NCBI GenBank assembly: GCA_034509925.1
Contig: CM067533.1
Coordinates: 4,993,035 to 5,057,034 of the forward strand
From: Hirudinaria manillensis
Lineage: Eukaryota; Annelida; Clitellata; Hirudinida; Hirudinidae
DNA: 64,000 nucleotides
Reading direction: 5' to 3'
In this document: positions 28,725-41,542 of the stretch, one piece after another
How the letters are laid out: each line of letters opens with the position of its first letter
How positions within the stretch are numbered: position 1 is the first letter of the stretch
Position numbers and translations under genes: made by a program
Notes under the pieces: generated by a model
What the model saw: the letters and a program-made list of their open reading frames with translations, nothing else
What the model was told of the DNA's origin: nothing
The model's database searches: none

Positions 28725-30090
28725 ATGGGGTTCTGGATTTCAAGCGCAGTGGGACGTATTTTAAACATTTCTAACTGCTCGATTTGCTCTAAAAGGTTTG
28801 CCAAGCCTCTAATAAGAAGGCCATTAGCGTATCTCTCGGTAAACGAATCCAAGGAATTGCATAAAAAGAAATCTAATAACATATTAGTTCGTAAATCGAG
28901 ACGGTTGGAGCCATTAAATTTACCAAATGACAACGGTCTTGAATACGAAATCTTGAAGGATGGCGACGAGAGATTTGGGTATTTGTTTAAAAGCATAAAA
29001 TGGGTTTTATTCAAAATTTCTAACTTGTTGCTTATGCCTTAGGGAATATGTAAACAGAGCTAACAAAGGAAGGAGTATGGAGATAAAAAATCCAAAAATA
29101 GTTTTAGAGGGAGCACGACTTATAACTGATGCCATTAACAATGATGCAAACATCAGATGCATTTATTTCACCAAAAAGGAGCAATTATCCATGCTGCCTT
29201 TGGGAAAGTTGACTTCAAATACAAGTTTATTCAAAGTTAATGGAAAAGATATGAAGATTTGGTCAGAAGCAGATCAACCCTCTGGTTTGCTTGGTATGGT
29301 TGTTTTAGTTATAGCTAGTATATTATTTGAATCAAATAACGGATTTTATAAATGTTGTCTTATTTAGCTGTGGTCGTCCAGCCAAAGGATTTTGGTGGGT
29401 ACGAACCATGCCTTCCTGTGACGATGGTTCTTGATGGTCTCGAGGATGAGGGTCATGTGGGTACATTGATAAGGTCAGCTGCTGCTGTAGGAGTTCAAAA
29501 AGTTTTTGTCACTAAAAGTAATATTTTTGAACAATCATTTCATGAAATGTATTTGGTAGTTTAGATGAACTTAGTTTTGGCTCTGATTACATTTTGAATC
29601 GATCTTGTAATTATTAAAACAGTATATATGGGTATACAGTTTTGCAATATAATATGATTTTAGTGATTGTCTTTAAATTATATTACATTATATTATATAT
29701 TTTTCAGGCACAGCTGATCCATGGGATCCAAAGGTTCTCAGGGCTGCAATGGGTGGCCACTTTCATGTGCCTGTCATTAAGATTAATTCCCACAATCTTG
29801 AGGGTTATGCTTACAGTTACAGCTCTGTGTATCTTGTTGACATGAAGGACAAGGTTGAAGGTGACTCACAAAGAAATCAGAAGAGTCAAAGTAATGCAAT
29901 TAGGTATGACAGACTAGATTTCAAAAAGAACTCTATGCTGATTGTGGGGTGCAAAGATTCAAATGAATTCATTTCCAAACCTCGCCTCCACACCACACAT
30001 GTAACAACTATGCCAAATTTTGGTGCTCTCGGGCCTGCTGTCAGTGGCAGTGTAATTCTTTTTGAAATGATGAGACAGTTTGGTAACTAA
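28725..30090 (+). CDS. MRM3: MRM3-like mitochondrial rRNA 2'-O-methyltransferase (SpoU/TrmH family), motifs degenerate
   Basis: Four exons: 28725-28978, 29043-29293, 29368-29517, 29708-30090; 345 aa (human about 420). The N-terminus is basic with hydroxylated residues, fitting a mitochondrial presequence. A SpoU substrate-binding domain follows (IVLEGARLITDAI, residues about 100-112) and then the knotted SpoU domain, with DEGHVGTLIRSA (195-206) and WDPKVLRAAMGGHFHVPVI matching human WEPKVLRAGMGAHFRMPII. MRM3 methylates a guanosine in the mitochondrial large rRNA peptidyl-transferase loop. The catalytic Arg204 is kept, but the usual Asn of motif 1 is His198, motif 2 GGExxG reads GCKDSNE (299-305), and motif 3 SLN reads ALG (325-327). 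The stop codon overlaps an AATAAA at 30089-30094. Confidence 0.85.
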
Positions 30091-30934
30091 TAAACAAATT
30101 ATATTCTGAAGATTGTATTCAAAGGGTCAAATTAAGTTTTCTATTTAAAAGCATGGGGGAGAGAGTTAGACCAAATGCTTTTAGTGAGATTTTATTTTTG
30201 GGAGTTTATCATTTGATTTCTGGCAGTCCCAATGAGCTTAAAATATATGGGAAATCAATCAGGAAGACAGGATCAGTTAAACAAATTCGGGTGAAAGTGG
30301 AAATTCTGAGAAGCTAAAACTCATTTGATCAATATAATCAATGATTCAAAAAATCAATGCATTAACCTGCAAAAACTACATAATATGTAAGATCCTTGAA
30401 TGGGGTCATGATTAGAAATAATTTGTAGCTATTTATTTCTCAATTAATAAAATTTATTTCTAAATTATGGGGAAATTTTGGGTGTTTGCTCAGTCACATA
30501 GCCTTGAAAACTTAATGCCTCCAAGGGGATAATCTTATTTTTGGCTTCCTGCTTATTTTACAGAATGGTCTTCTAGTGATGTCTCCAGGAAACAAAATCC
30601 TCAAAGAGGAAAACCTGTGTTGCTGATCTCATATGTTGTTTCTCACCGAAAGCATTTTGCTACTTGATCCTCCCAAACATCAAAATCGGACTAATGCACT
30701 CCTCTGCACACTTCCTGTTTGTCACATCACTAACTAAAGTTTTATGTGCAAACACCAAAAACGCTTACAAAGTAACTTTTAACAACAAAATACTTTGGAC
30801 AAGTTGACATTTATTTTCAAATTAGCCACAATTTAAACCAAAAATCCTGTTGAATGATTTTGGAAACAAAAAAAATCAAGAATAATAAAAGCATTCAGAG
30901 ACAAATATCCTGAATCTCCATGAAAATGAATTCG
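30091..30934. other. Spacer between convergent MRM3 and UBA6
   Basis: This holds the two 3' UTRs. A minus-strand AATAAA (30810-30815) about 120 nt past the UBA6 stop is the likely UBA6 poly(A) signal. No other exon is seen. Confidence 0.5.
30810..30815 (-). terminator. Candidate UBA6 polyadenylation signal
   Basis: AATAAA on the minus strand, about 120 nt downstream of the UBA6 stop codon. Confidence 0.45.
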
Positions 30935-33285
30935 CTAATTCTCTGTTGTAATTCCATGGTAATATCTCACTTCTGGTCCATTCTCATCCCCATCTTCGAT
31001 GCTGTCATCCGTATCGCTTCTCTTGAAGGAGATCACCAAATCCACGTACGGTTTATTTTTAACTATCTTCAGCAAGCAGGACATCCTAGAATGGCAATCG
31101 GTAAAGTACAGACTAAACATCGCAGTCTAAATCAACAAAAAGAAAAACCACTATCAGTAGATACTCACTTCTGAGGCAATCTCTTCTTATGCAAAGCAAG
31201 CATGTCAGAGCTGAACAAGAGCTTGGTTCCTTGCACAATGAATGTAGGTTCTTCTTTGTATTTTAACTGTTTTTGATGCAAAGAACAACATAGTATGAAA
31301 TAAAGCACTCAATAGTAATTAGGTAATAATAATTAAGTAATAATAAATTACTGACTCTGACTGCTCTCATGAATTGGTCCAATGTCATTTTTGGGTTGCC
31401 AGTTATTTCCCATCTATCCCAAATGGAGAAAACAGCTCCGGACCTGCAAAAATAAATCAGACCAATTCAAACTCGATGCCCAGGTAAAGAATAAAAGAAG
31501 AGTCACCAGACGCTACCTCATGCGGTTCTTTCTGACTGCTCCTGGCTCAGAAAGGACGTATATGTTCTTTGCCAAATTAAGAAAGGCATTCTTATAGCAG
31601 GAGAGAGGCATCGCCTTTATGATTTTGACTAACTCTACTGTAACCTAAAAAGAAGCAGATCTTGAAATCTCAGAATTTCTCATAAAATGTCGACTATTCT
31701 GACTCACCAGCGCAGACACGGCTGCAGTGGTTGTGGCAATAGCTGGAACGATCCTTCCTGCTATCCTTTTAATTTGTAGCCTGTCTTCAGCTGCAATTCC
31801 ATAAACCATGGCCCTCAAATTCTGGAAAGAATATCAACAAATTCTATTAAAACAAATAACTTCAACAGGCTTATTGCTTTGAAGTTCAAAACAATTATGA
31901 AATTTTAATTAATTTCAACATTAAACAGGAATGCTTTGCTTATTTACGGAAGTTGAGGCAATAAAATCAATGTGGCCGTTGGAATCATCATCCTTTTCAA
32001 ATGTTTCTGGTTTGAGTTGAGGGAATTCTGGGAATTAGGAAAATATCACTTTAATAAGCAGCATTTCTGTATTATATAGAATATAACAAAATAATAATAA
32101 TAATAAATATCACTTTAATAAGTAACATTTCTGTATTATATAGAATATAACAAGATAATAATAATAATAAATATCACTTTAATAAGTAACATTTCTGTAT
32201 TAAATAGAACATAACAAAATAACAATAATAAATATAACTTTAATAAGTAATTTTCAAAACTGATTAAAAAAATATTTCATCCCATCTTTCCTACCCCTAT
32301 TGGCAAACTTTTTGTCAATCAACTCGAGTCTCTTAAGATTGACGTGAACATCAAGTTCGCTGTTTATTTCCTCCTTTTGTGGTTTTGGAGCACTTTCATT
32401 GGTTTCAATTTGCTTCAAGGAAAATCAACAGCTTTTAGTTTTATTTTCATTTTTGTATTTAATTTATATTCTTTTTTAAATTTAATTTATATTTAATTTA
32501 TATTCTTTTTTAAATTTAATTTATATTTAATTTATATTCTTTTTTAAATTTAATTTATATTCAATTTAAAAATGATTTTCTCACTTTATTTTTCGGCTGA
32601 AAAGCTGGAACATTTATTTTTGAAAGTACGTTCAGAATGGAATCATGCTGTTTGAGAAAGATTAAACAATCAGTTAGATAAAATAGATAAACAGAATTTA
32701 ATTAAAAATAATATTCGACCATAAACTCCATTTAAATGACAATTTATTTGTTGCTTACACTCATATCTACTTTCAAACCACTCGTGGAAGCCATCAACTT
32801 TGCATAGGAAAGAACGAATGTCATGTGCCTGGATGGATTGAAAGTTAATTATCAGGAATCAAATTAGAGGTTAGCATATATTTACTGATCAATAATGTCT
32901 ATAAATAACTTTTACCAAATTAATGTTATTAATATGCATGTATAGTTTAGTTAATATGCAGTCACATAATGTCACAATTCAAATGGTATATTTAATATTA
33001 ATAATAATATGTTTAATATTAATGAACCAATAGACTAACAAAGGACACGAAGGGTCAAACGTAACGGGTGTTGGGGGTCGTTTGGGAAGCTGCCAGAATG
33101 GTGCTAAAAATTAAAAGACAAGTTAATTAATTAAAACATAACTGATTAATTATTCATAGCAATAATTAATTTGTCATTTAATATTCAAATTAGGGACATG
33201 CAGAAAGGTCAGAAGGACTCACATCCATCCTCCAAAGTTGTGTCGAGTGGAAACTGAATGAGAAGTTCTCTTGCCTGAAATCATT

Positions 33286-33326
<41 letters not shown>

Positions 33327-36300
33327 AACTTGATGTATCGTAATTTGTGAATTAAACCGGAAATCCACCAATCAATGTCCATCCATCCATCAATCCATCC
33401 AATTGAAAGTTACAGAATACAGAAACCTCCATGAACAAATGACTACTTGGCAATTATTTAATAAATCGTTTCCTATTTGCCATTAAAATCAATTGACCGA
33501 CTAACTTTGAAGTTGAACCACTTGTCAAAACAAATTCTGGCCAACGTAATGCATTCCTGCCAGGTGCAGGGAAGGTTGGAGGCCATCTTGCATGCCATTT
33601 TGCAATGGTTAATGCTTAAACCTCTCTTTAAGCACTGAAAAAAATCATAATCTAAATTAAGTTTCATGATAAACGTGTTCGTGGTAATACACATAATGAT
33701 AAACAAAAGCAGTGCTGATATCATTATTTAATATATTTAATAAACATCAATGATACTTAATTAAAATGACTTTGAATAGAATTAAGGTTAATTAATTAAA
33801 TAATTAATTAGAGTTAATTAAAATACTCAATATTGATTATTAAAGTATTAAAATGATTGCAAACATGTTCCTTACCTCCTCAAGTTCTGCAGGCGAGTAC
33901 TTCTTCCAGAACTCATTGAACAGACCAACCCTTTGCACGAATAATGTCTCAAACTGCAATATTTTTTATATATATTCATCATTATTAAAATATTTATAAA
34001 TTCCAATTTTCTTAAAGGTTTTTGTGACAAGGAAAAAATAATTCTAAAAGAAAAAACTAATAAATAAGCTAATAAATAGAATGAATCGCAGCATTAATTG
34101 CAGTTTATAAATTGAAATTTATCTGACCTTATCTCTTGCCCACTCGATGCAGTGTTCCATGTTGGCAGGAAACGACCTCAAAGTGCAGTAAGGTACGTCC
34201 TGACTGTCATCGGGATCGTTCTTTCGGGTGAAAACATAGAATTAAACATTGATTTAAACACCACAAATATTTACATTTCAGATAATTTAATAATATATTT
34301 AGAAAAATAAAATTCACAAATAACATTATGTGATTGGGTAATTCATTTAGTATAAATGATTCATTCAGTATAAATGATTACAATCATCAACAGAAGAAAT
34401 TTATCTGGCAATTGATCTAGAATCAATTTTAGCTGGTGTCTGGGAATCACATGCCAGGCTTAAATGTGGCAAGGTTCCCCTAAGAGTTGCTAGATTTATG
34501 ACTTGTTGGAACTAATCAACAAACCTGGCTTGCATAGGACTCAGTCTCGAAAGGTATGACGACCTGTACGTGACCTTTTGTCGATAAAGTACCAGACTCC
34601 AGGAGTGGTTTTTGATTGGAAACACAGCGACTGAAAGTTTTAAAATGCAGGATCAAAGTTAACAGAATCACCAATAATAACAGCAAACATTCAACATTAA
34701 AAGTACAAAATTGTAAACTATACTTATAATTAATACTTATACTTAAACTTTAATTAATCTCGTTAAACCGTTGTAAATTGCAATTGATTAATTACTTCTA
34801 CATTTCCATACGCACCAAAGTCTTGGGACTTTCGTAATGACATTTCCACAACTAGGACATACCCATGAAATAAGCATCACCACCACCATCATCATCATCA
34901 TTAATTAGTTAATTAATCAATCAATTAAGTACCGATCCACGTATCTTCTCGCCTCCACATTGTCGAGGGCGTTGACGACGACGTCCAATTGTTTGTAGAA
35001 CGTGTCGGGATAAACTTCTGCTTCCGTTTCCCAACCGACTTTAAAAAAGAAAAAATAAATTAATTAAAAATTTTGTTTTTAAATGAAACTTTGAGCATCA
35101 AAGGAACATTTGATTTGATTTACTCACCCTTGTGCTGCTGAGCTACGATCTTCATGTCTGCACGAACGAGAATTTATTAATCTATATATCTATATAAATA
35201 AAAATGCAATGTGTGTTTGTAACATGCAAATGTTCTCTGAAAGTACTTGACCAATTGCTTTGAAATTTTGACACAACATACTGCTCGATTAGAGGAGTGT
35301 TTGTATGTAGGTTTCATGTATATGCCACAACTATATCATGTAAAAATACGCTTTTTTCGCAAATCCGGCCATCCTGCAACGACGACGTCACGGCCTAATC
35401 TATGTAAATAAACTTTAGCGAGACATTAAAAAGCTTAAATTATCATAACCCTCAAGAAAATTTGTGAAATTGTAAAAATAAACATATTAGAAAACTTCTT
35501 TCTTATAAAATTAATAATCAGATTGAGCCACAGAAATGCGTGGCTGGGCACCACTAGTTAATAATAAAATTAATCAACATAAAATAACAATAATAATAAA
35601 ATTAATTAATTAACATAAAATTAATTAATTAATTAATCAACACCATTTCATAATTAGGAAACATTAAATGTAAGTAAAAGTTTCAGAAGTTAAAATTACT
35701 GGGATTTATTTGGAGAATGGATGAGGCAGCCATAACACTTTTTGGTTTCTAAGAAGGACAGGTAATAACATTATAATAAATATTGAATAATACTATTATA
35801 TCATGTTATCTGATAAATAACAAACATTACATTTAATAATACCACAATACCTATTAAGCAATGCCATGAAACATTCTACAATGAAATGCCGAGCATAATA
35901 ATGCATAATAATATAACAAAGTATATTAATATAATAATGTATAATAATGTAATAATAGATAATAATAACGTATAATAATATAATAATGTATAATAGTCAA
36001 GCCAATCGAATATCATCAAGTTACCCGAATATGTTCCGATCGAAAGAGAAACTGTCGGTTCAAATTGGACTTTTCAATGAGGTCGTTGTCAGTTGCTATC
36101 ACCTTTGAGTGGAACGAATCAATAATTCAACAGATGAATGAATGAATGAATGAATGAATGAATGAATGAATGAATGAATGAATGAATGAATGAATGAATG
36201 AATGAATGAATGAATATGTTAATTTATGAATATATTTTGAATGGCTACTAATAAATACTGGCAATTGTCATCAAAACATTGGAGCACAATAAATGTCTAA

Positions 36301-39300
36301 ATGACTTTATACATTTTTTGTATATTGCAAACTGCACGTTCTTAGCCATTAACTTTGATCTCTAATTGGCGTAATTTAGATACAGGAATGAATATCTTCA
36401 GTCAAATTACCAATCCAGAGTCGCATCCGATCCCAAGGAGAGCAAAATTCTTCAAGAGTTCGCATCCTATGGCTCCACAGCCAACCTGAATTCATTAATA
36501 TAATAATATCGTAAAAAAATACAGCAAATAATTTAATAATGCACTCTGAGTGCAGCTTAATTGGTAGACATTTCCCTGCAACTAATTATGAGTTAATTAA
36601 AATGCAGTGAATTACCATGAAGATCTTTGCATCTCTGAGTTGTTTGCAGAGCTCTTCACCAATGCAGATGCGAAGGCCATCGTACCTGTCGCCCCTGTTA
36701 TGAGATTTCAATAAAACATCATGATCGCACTATTAAACTCAGTATTATGGCATTGGACCAGATTTATAGCCAGTGTAAAAACTGTTTCAAATTACAGTTA
36801 GCAGTACTTAAAGTTATAGTACCAGTAGTGGCACCATTACTTCAAAGTACTCAAGCTGTACTCAATCACTATAACTCTATACTGGACCAGTTGAAGCACA
36901 TATTAAAGCTGAGAATTTAAAAAAAGAATTGAACTTACACAGGTTTGTAGTTTTCAAAGTCTTTGCTCGCATCTTTGACGACTTCAATGGCATCCAGCAA
37001 CAGCTGCGCAAGTATTTGTCGACGTCGATAAGTTAAGCTTATATTCCATCGTGTTAATTAGTTAAACGATCAATAACCAACAACAGCCAGAACTCAACAA
37101 ACCCATTGCTGAAGAGGATCAAACTTGGCAGAGAGCGCTTTGAGTACTTCCTGAGCAGAGACTCCTCCGAGGAAGGCGCAGAGAGGAGAAAAGCAGCCTC
37201 GGCAGGTGAACGACAGTCGCTCCACTAAGAACTTTTCCTCCTCGCCAAAGTCCTAAACATCAAATTGATTTATTTGATGAAATTTGATTAAAATGACCTA
37301 CTATTTTGACCACTTAGCTAAATTAACTATAATCATTACATAATTGCTGTTATGCACATTTATTAATACCACTATTGTTAAATTATTGTTATTATTATTA
37401 TTAAACAAGTTCCAGTAGGAGTCACCTGGCCATTTTGTTTAAAAACATCCTCAGCCAAACTAAGAAATAGTTTGCTGTCTTCAATGTCCCTTTAGTGAGG
37501 TAAAAGACAGCATTATATATTCAAATAGCAGTTGAAAACCCTTAGAAATCGTCTGCAAACAAAAGGATTTCCTTACCATGGCTTTGGCATCCTGTTATAG
37601 GTGGAGACAAACTTATGAAGGACAATCATTCCATTGAAGATGCTTGTAGGAGAGGATGGCTTGCCAAAGTCAGGCACGATTAAGGAAGGTTCTTTGAGAG
37701 ATTGTTCGAGAGATTTCTAAAAATTGACATAAATCTTCTTTATTACAATCATTGCCAATTAAGTACTAAATAAGATAATAATATAGTTATTAATCTATCT
37801 CAATGAGTACCAAAAAACTAAAAGTATATCTTTAAAATATATATATATCTAATTTCCAAATCTAAATAACAATAATAACAGGCCTAAAAGTAAATTTCAA
37901 TTTAAATTAATTCGTATTAGTTGTACAAATAATCATTATTTAAATGCAAAATGTCAAAACAAATTGGAACATGTTAAAACATGTAAAAATAACACTTACA
38001 AATGATACAACACTCTTGGTCTTCACTTTCTTCACAATTCCTCTCCCAGTGAAGTTGGTAAAATGGTCCAAGGTCGTGTCCCCGATGGAGAATGAAAATG
38101 GAGTCAGGACTGAATTTATTTGAAAGAAATGTTTTATTTATGGGTTTATCAAGATTACAGTAATGACTACATTGATATTATATTGATGTTAATTACGATA
38201 TTACAATGATTTTTTATAGAAAATATTTTATAGGCAAGCAATCAATATACTTATTTACAATAGAACACGTTTTTGAAAAATTACGTACCTGTTATGGGAA
38301 CGAGGGCACCGTTGAGGGACTTCATTGAGGTGAGTTCTTGGAACGTGACAACATCTCCGGTTTGAAATCCGTGCATTATCGAATCGGCGGTCGTGACAAC
38401 TCCGGGATTTGACTGGTTTGCATTTAAAGCGATTGTAAAACAGTAAAGGAGATCATAGTTAAAAGTATTACCTTGGTGATGCTGCCAATGAGAACCTCTT
38501 TTGCCTCTTCTCCATCCTGGTCGATCACTTCAAACTCGTCTCCAAAATCGCAGAAAGTCCAGCAAAACAAACCGTACGCGTCGGCAGTAATGAACTTAAA
38601 ACGAAACGTTATCGATTATTTTAATAAATAAATATTTTAATAAATTAGAGACAAAAAAAATCCATTCCAATACTTTTATCTGAGGTGATTGATGCCTACA
38701 AAAGTTGTTGACTTTCAGTTGTAGATCAAGAGAACATCCAGTCATAACAACACACTGAATGAAAAAAATCAGATTTAACTGTGTGATGATGCTTCATAAA
38801 TTGTAATGTTTAATAAACATTATGTAATTAAACATTTTAGATTAATTAATACTATTAAAATACAAAATTGACAACCTGAAAATCAGCCAAAAACTCAAAA
38901 CTTGATTTTTCATCTACAGCCTCTTCGTGTAAATTAACGCTAACATAAGCATTTAGCTCAGCAAGTCTTTCCGTGCTTGCCCGAGCTCTAAAATGTGAAA
39001 GATGTATTCAAGTATTTACAAGTAAAATTCCTTAAAAGTATTGTTTAAGTTCTAGATCTTTATAGAGAACATAGAGAACAAAGAGTCATATACATATTAG
39101 CCAAGATTGATGGATGTATTCATAGTTTCAAAGTTTAACAAACCTGGATTTAGATAATATAATATCTTCTTCTTTTAGGTAAAATTGGCTTGACATATCA
39201 CTTACTGAAACTTGGCACACATCATGAATGGTAACAGACTATCAAATAGAAACAAATATAAATTCAAAGTATATGATATTTAAATTGTTAAGCTGTTAGA

Positions 39301-39618
39301 CATACCTTGACTCCAGCCAAAATAAGATTTTTTGCTGTTTTGAGTAAGAAAAATTATTATTTAAATATGTAACTGCCAGTATATGTAAAAAAAAAGTAAA
39401 CAAAAAATTTACCAATCTCCACTCCAACTCCGTTTAAGCCAAACAAGAAAACATTTGAAGCGGCAAGTTTGTGCATAGCCGTGTCACCCAAGACATATCG
39501 TTGACGGCTTAAAATACAAATACATATCCGCTATAATGATGTGTTTAAGTTTATAATCAGTATCACAATGCAGGTACAACCTATACAATGAGTCGTCGAT
39601 TTCTGTGGTGGTAGACAT
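30935..39618 (-). CDS. UBA6: Ubiquitin-activating enzyme E1, UBA6 type
   Basis: Complete 34-exon model from ATG 39618 to TAG 30935, giving 1024 aa (human UBA6 1052); every junction is GT-AG and in phase. Exon 1 is 39581-39618, exon 2 39413-39507, exon 15 36411-36485, exon 21 34128-34220, exon 34 30935-31085. Domains in order: inactive adenylation half ([18 protein letters not shown]), FCCH ([10 protein letters not shown]), active adenylation half with [13 protein letters not shown] (436-448) and NLNRQFLFR, catalytic cysteine Cys595 in [13 protein letters not shown], second catalytic half-domain ([31 protein letters not shown]), and ubiquitin-fold domain ending in VRYYHG. The VRYY end and IWDRW block fit UBA6 better than UBA1. 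It activates ubiquitin (and FAT10 in vertebrates) and charges USE1. Intron 17 carries a Helitron; introns 27 and 28 carry minisatellites. Confidence 0.95.
32041..32250. repeat. 63-bp tandem repeat, about 3.3 copies (UBA6 intron 28)
   Basis: The unit opens AAATATCACTTTAATAAG and includes ATTTCTGTATTATATAGAA and an AATAAT run. It starts near 32041, 32104, 32167 and 32230, with few differences between copies. Confidence 0.85.
32461..32562. repeat. 34-bp tandem repeat, three near-identical copies (UBA6 intron 27)
   Basis: The unit begins AATTTATATTCTTTTTTAAA and repeats at 32461, 32495 and 32529 with essentially no mismatches apart from the last base. Confidence 0.9.
33286..33327. repeat. (ATC)n microsatellite (UBA6 intron 23)
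   Basis: About 13 uninterrupted ATC triplets between exons 23 and 24 of UBA6. Confidence 0.9.
35181..35558 (+). mobile_element. Non-autonomous Helitron, 378 bp, inside UBA6 intron 17
   Basis: It begins TCTATATATCTATATAAATA after an A and ends CACCACTAGT before a T, so it sits between A and T as Helitrons do. A hairpin AGCCAC...GTGGCT lies about 11 nt before the terminal CTAGT. It encodes no Rep/Helicase protein. The first ~190 bp match the inverted copy at 49230-49511 closely. It is on the opposite strand to UBA6. Confidence 0.85.
36134..36215. repeat. (GAAT)n microsatellite (UBA6 intron 15)
   Basis: Around 20 uninterrupted copies of GAAT. Confidence 0.95.
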
Positions 39619-40138
39619 GCTTTGGCAAGGAGATACTGTTAAATATACCTTTGAACGTCAGATACCAACAAGCCTCAAATTGCAAAAACTTCGAAACGGG
39701 CTTCTTATAAAGCAACTTTACACTTTACTTTATACCGGCGATAAAACGGCTCTGACTAAAGAGCAGGGACCAGGAGCCCGCTTGAATAATCATGAATTTA
39801 TGGAGCATATTTTTAAAAGTTAAATCTTTAACATTTAAAAGTGATATTGGTAAGAGACGTAATTGGTATCTAAAAAATATAACATCGCATGATTTTAGAA
39901 TTCATAAAAAAAAGAATTGACCTAATAGTAAAACATGTTGAGTTAATACTATTGAGTGCGATGGAAATGCTGCTTTCCTATAGTAATAAGTTCAGCAAGA
40001 TTTTGCGAAGATGAGTTTTCTTGTTAAATGTAGAATGCTTAAAAAATGCTCACTATTTTTTAAATGAAGACATTATTAATTATCAATTTGGCGAGTTTAA
40101 AAAAATCTTTTTGAAACTATTATTAATAACATGTCCGA
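39619..40138. other. Upstream region of UBA6
   Basis: AT-rich, presumably with the UBA6 promoter. The ORF 39605-39823 (+) overlaps UBA6 exon 1 antisense and shows no family features. Confidence 0.4.
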
Positions 40139-40900
40139 ATAATAATAATAATTCATTAAAGTGTCGTATGTCCGGTGAGGGGGCGAGGATGACTTTCCCT
40201 AAAGAGGAAGGTCTTCGGGGCGGAGTGGAAGCCAACTGGGTAGGAGGTCGTCACTGCGGGATCCAGTCTTTTTATGTCCTTGGGCGAACGACATCGATGG
40301 ACCTGCCGTCGAGCAGGCACGATTGGAGTATGGGCGGAAGAGGGATGTGGACCTGAGGCCGCTTCTGCCCTGGAGATGTGCTCTTCAGGTGAATGGCAGG
40401 TAAGGTGGTGAGCAGCCCAGGAGCGATTTGAAGACCAGCGTGGCGATCTTGTAGTCGATGCGCTGGTGGATGCGCAGCCAGTGTAGCTCGTAAAGGAGCG
40501 GAGACACATGGTCGTACTTTCTCTTGTTGAAGATGAGCTTGGCTGTGTGTTGATGACTCTCTGCAGCTGCTCCATGCGACAGGAATGGAGGCCTGCATGT
40601 GTAGAATTTCCATAATCGATCATAGAGAGGATCGGGGCCGTGACGCTGCTTTTCCTGACCTCGAAGGAGAGAGGAGCGAAGTAATGCGAATCTCCCTGAG
40701 GGACGCGAAGCAGGTGAGAGAGATGTTAATGCGTGTGCTCATGGAGCAGTCTGAGTCTAGCCAGATCCCCAGGTTGCGGACGGAATGTTCGGGATAGATC
40801 GGATCAGAACAGATGGAGATCGGGCTGGAAGGGAGCACCGAGGCACGTCTGGGCGAAGAAGCCCACATGACCCCGGTTTTATTGCCTGAAGAAAGTAAGA
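40139..40900 (-). mobile_element. CR1/L2-like LINE, 3' fragment, degenerate
   Basis: On the minus strand, broken frames read VRNLGIWLDSDCSMSTRI, then a CFASLREIR region, YGNSTHAGLHSCRMEQLQRV, and LHWLRIHQRIDYKIATLVFK followed by SLLGCSPPYLP. This is the characteristic C-terminal thumb/ORF2 end of CR1/L2/Rex1-type LINEs (VRNLGV, LDYCNSLLAGL, LHWLPV..RI.YKI, PPYL). At least two frameshifts separate the pieces, so it is dead. The 3' end carries an (ATT)n tail at 40139-40152. GC content is far above the flanks. Confidence 0.82.
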
Positions 40901-41542
40901 TATCTTATCTAGTCGGACCGTCACAAGATTATATAAAACTAAATGGATATTTTAAAAAATGGTTCAAGCAAGTTCAACAGAATTGGAGAACCCTTAAATA
41001 GAATATTTATAAACATTTTCCACAATACAAGTCTTCTTCAAAATAATGTTCGAGATCCTCAGACCACAGTTAAAAAAGGCAGATAGAATTATATGCTACA
41101 CCTGTTTGCAGAAAGTTGAGGACAAGACTACTCGGCTAAGTAGTTGACTCTAAAGCATCTTTATCGGATACCGGTTCGGTACAAAATCAACTTCAAGCAC
41201 CTAGTGTGCAAGGTCTTGAACACAAGATAGCAGTCCACATGCAGTCATAGAGGACTTTGGGTCAAAGTCTTCGAGCTCCCCCAACTTCCAAAAACAAATT
41301 CTCTGCTCTTCAAGCGTGGAATAGCTCTCTAGTATTTCGTGGCACATTATAAAGCAGACGTTTTATATAAATTAAGCTAATTTGACTTAGTTTTATGTCC
41401 ATATATTTATTAAAGAAAGTTGGAAAAAATAGACAACTCAAATCACTTATATATATTCGAGGGATTTTATAAAAAAATGTATTGCACACAAATTTTACTT
41501 TTACACATGTTGTGATAGAAATTTTGACATGCCCTGATGAAC
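40901..41542. other. Spacer upstream of TMEM101
   Basis: No exon recognised. The sequence between 41040 and 41330 is less AT-rich and might be more of the LINE or another old repeat, but I cannot match it. Confidence 0.35.

Noticed and set aside
33286..33327. Possible CRISPR-like or clustered repeat
   Set aside because: It is an uninterrupted ATC microsatellite without spacers, in a eukaryotic intron.
40021..40623. Overlapping ORFs of 111-155 codons on both strands
   Set aside because: They fall in the dead CR1/L2-like LINE fragment; only the frames matching the LINE C-terminus are meaningful.
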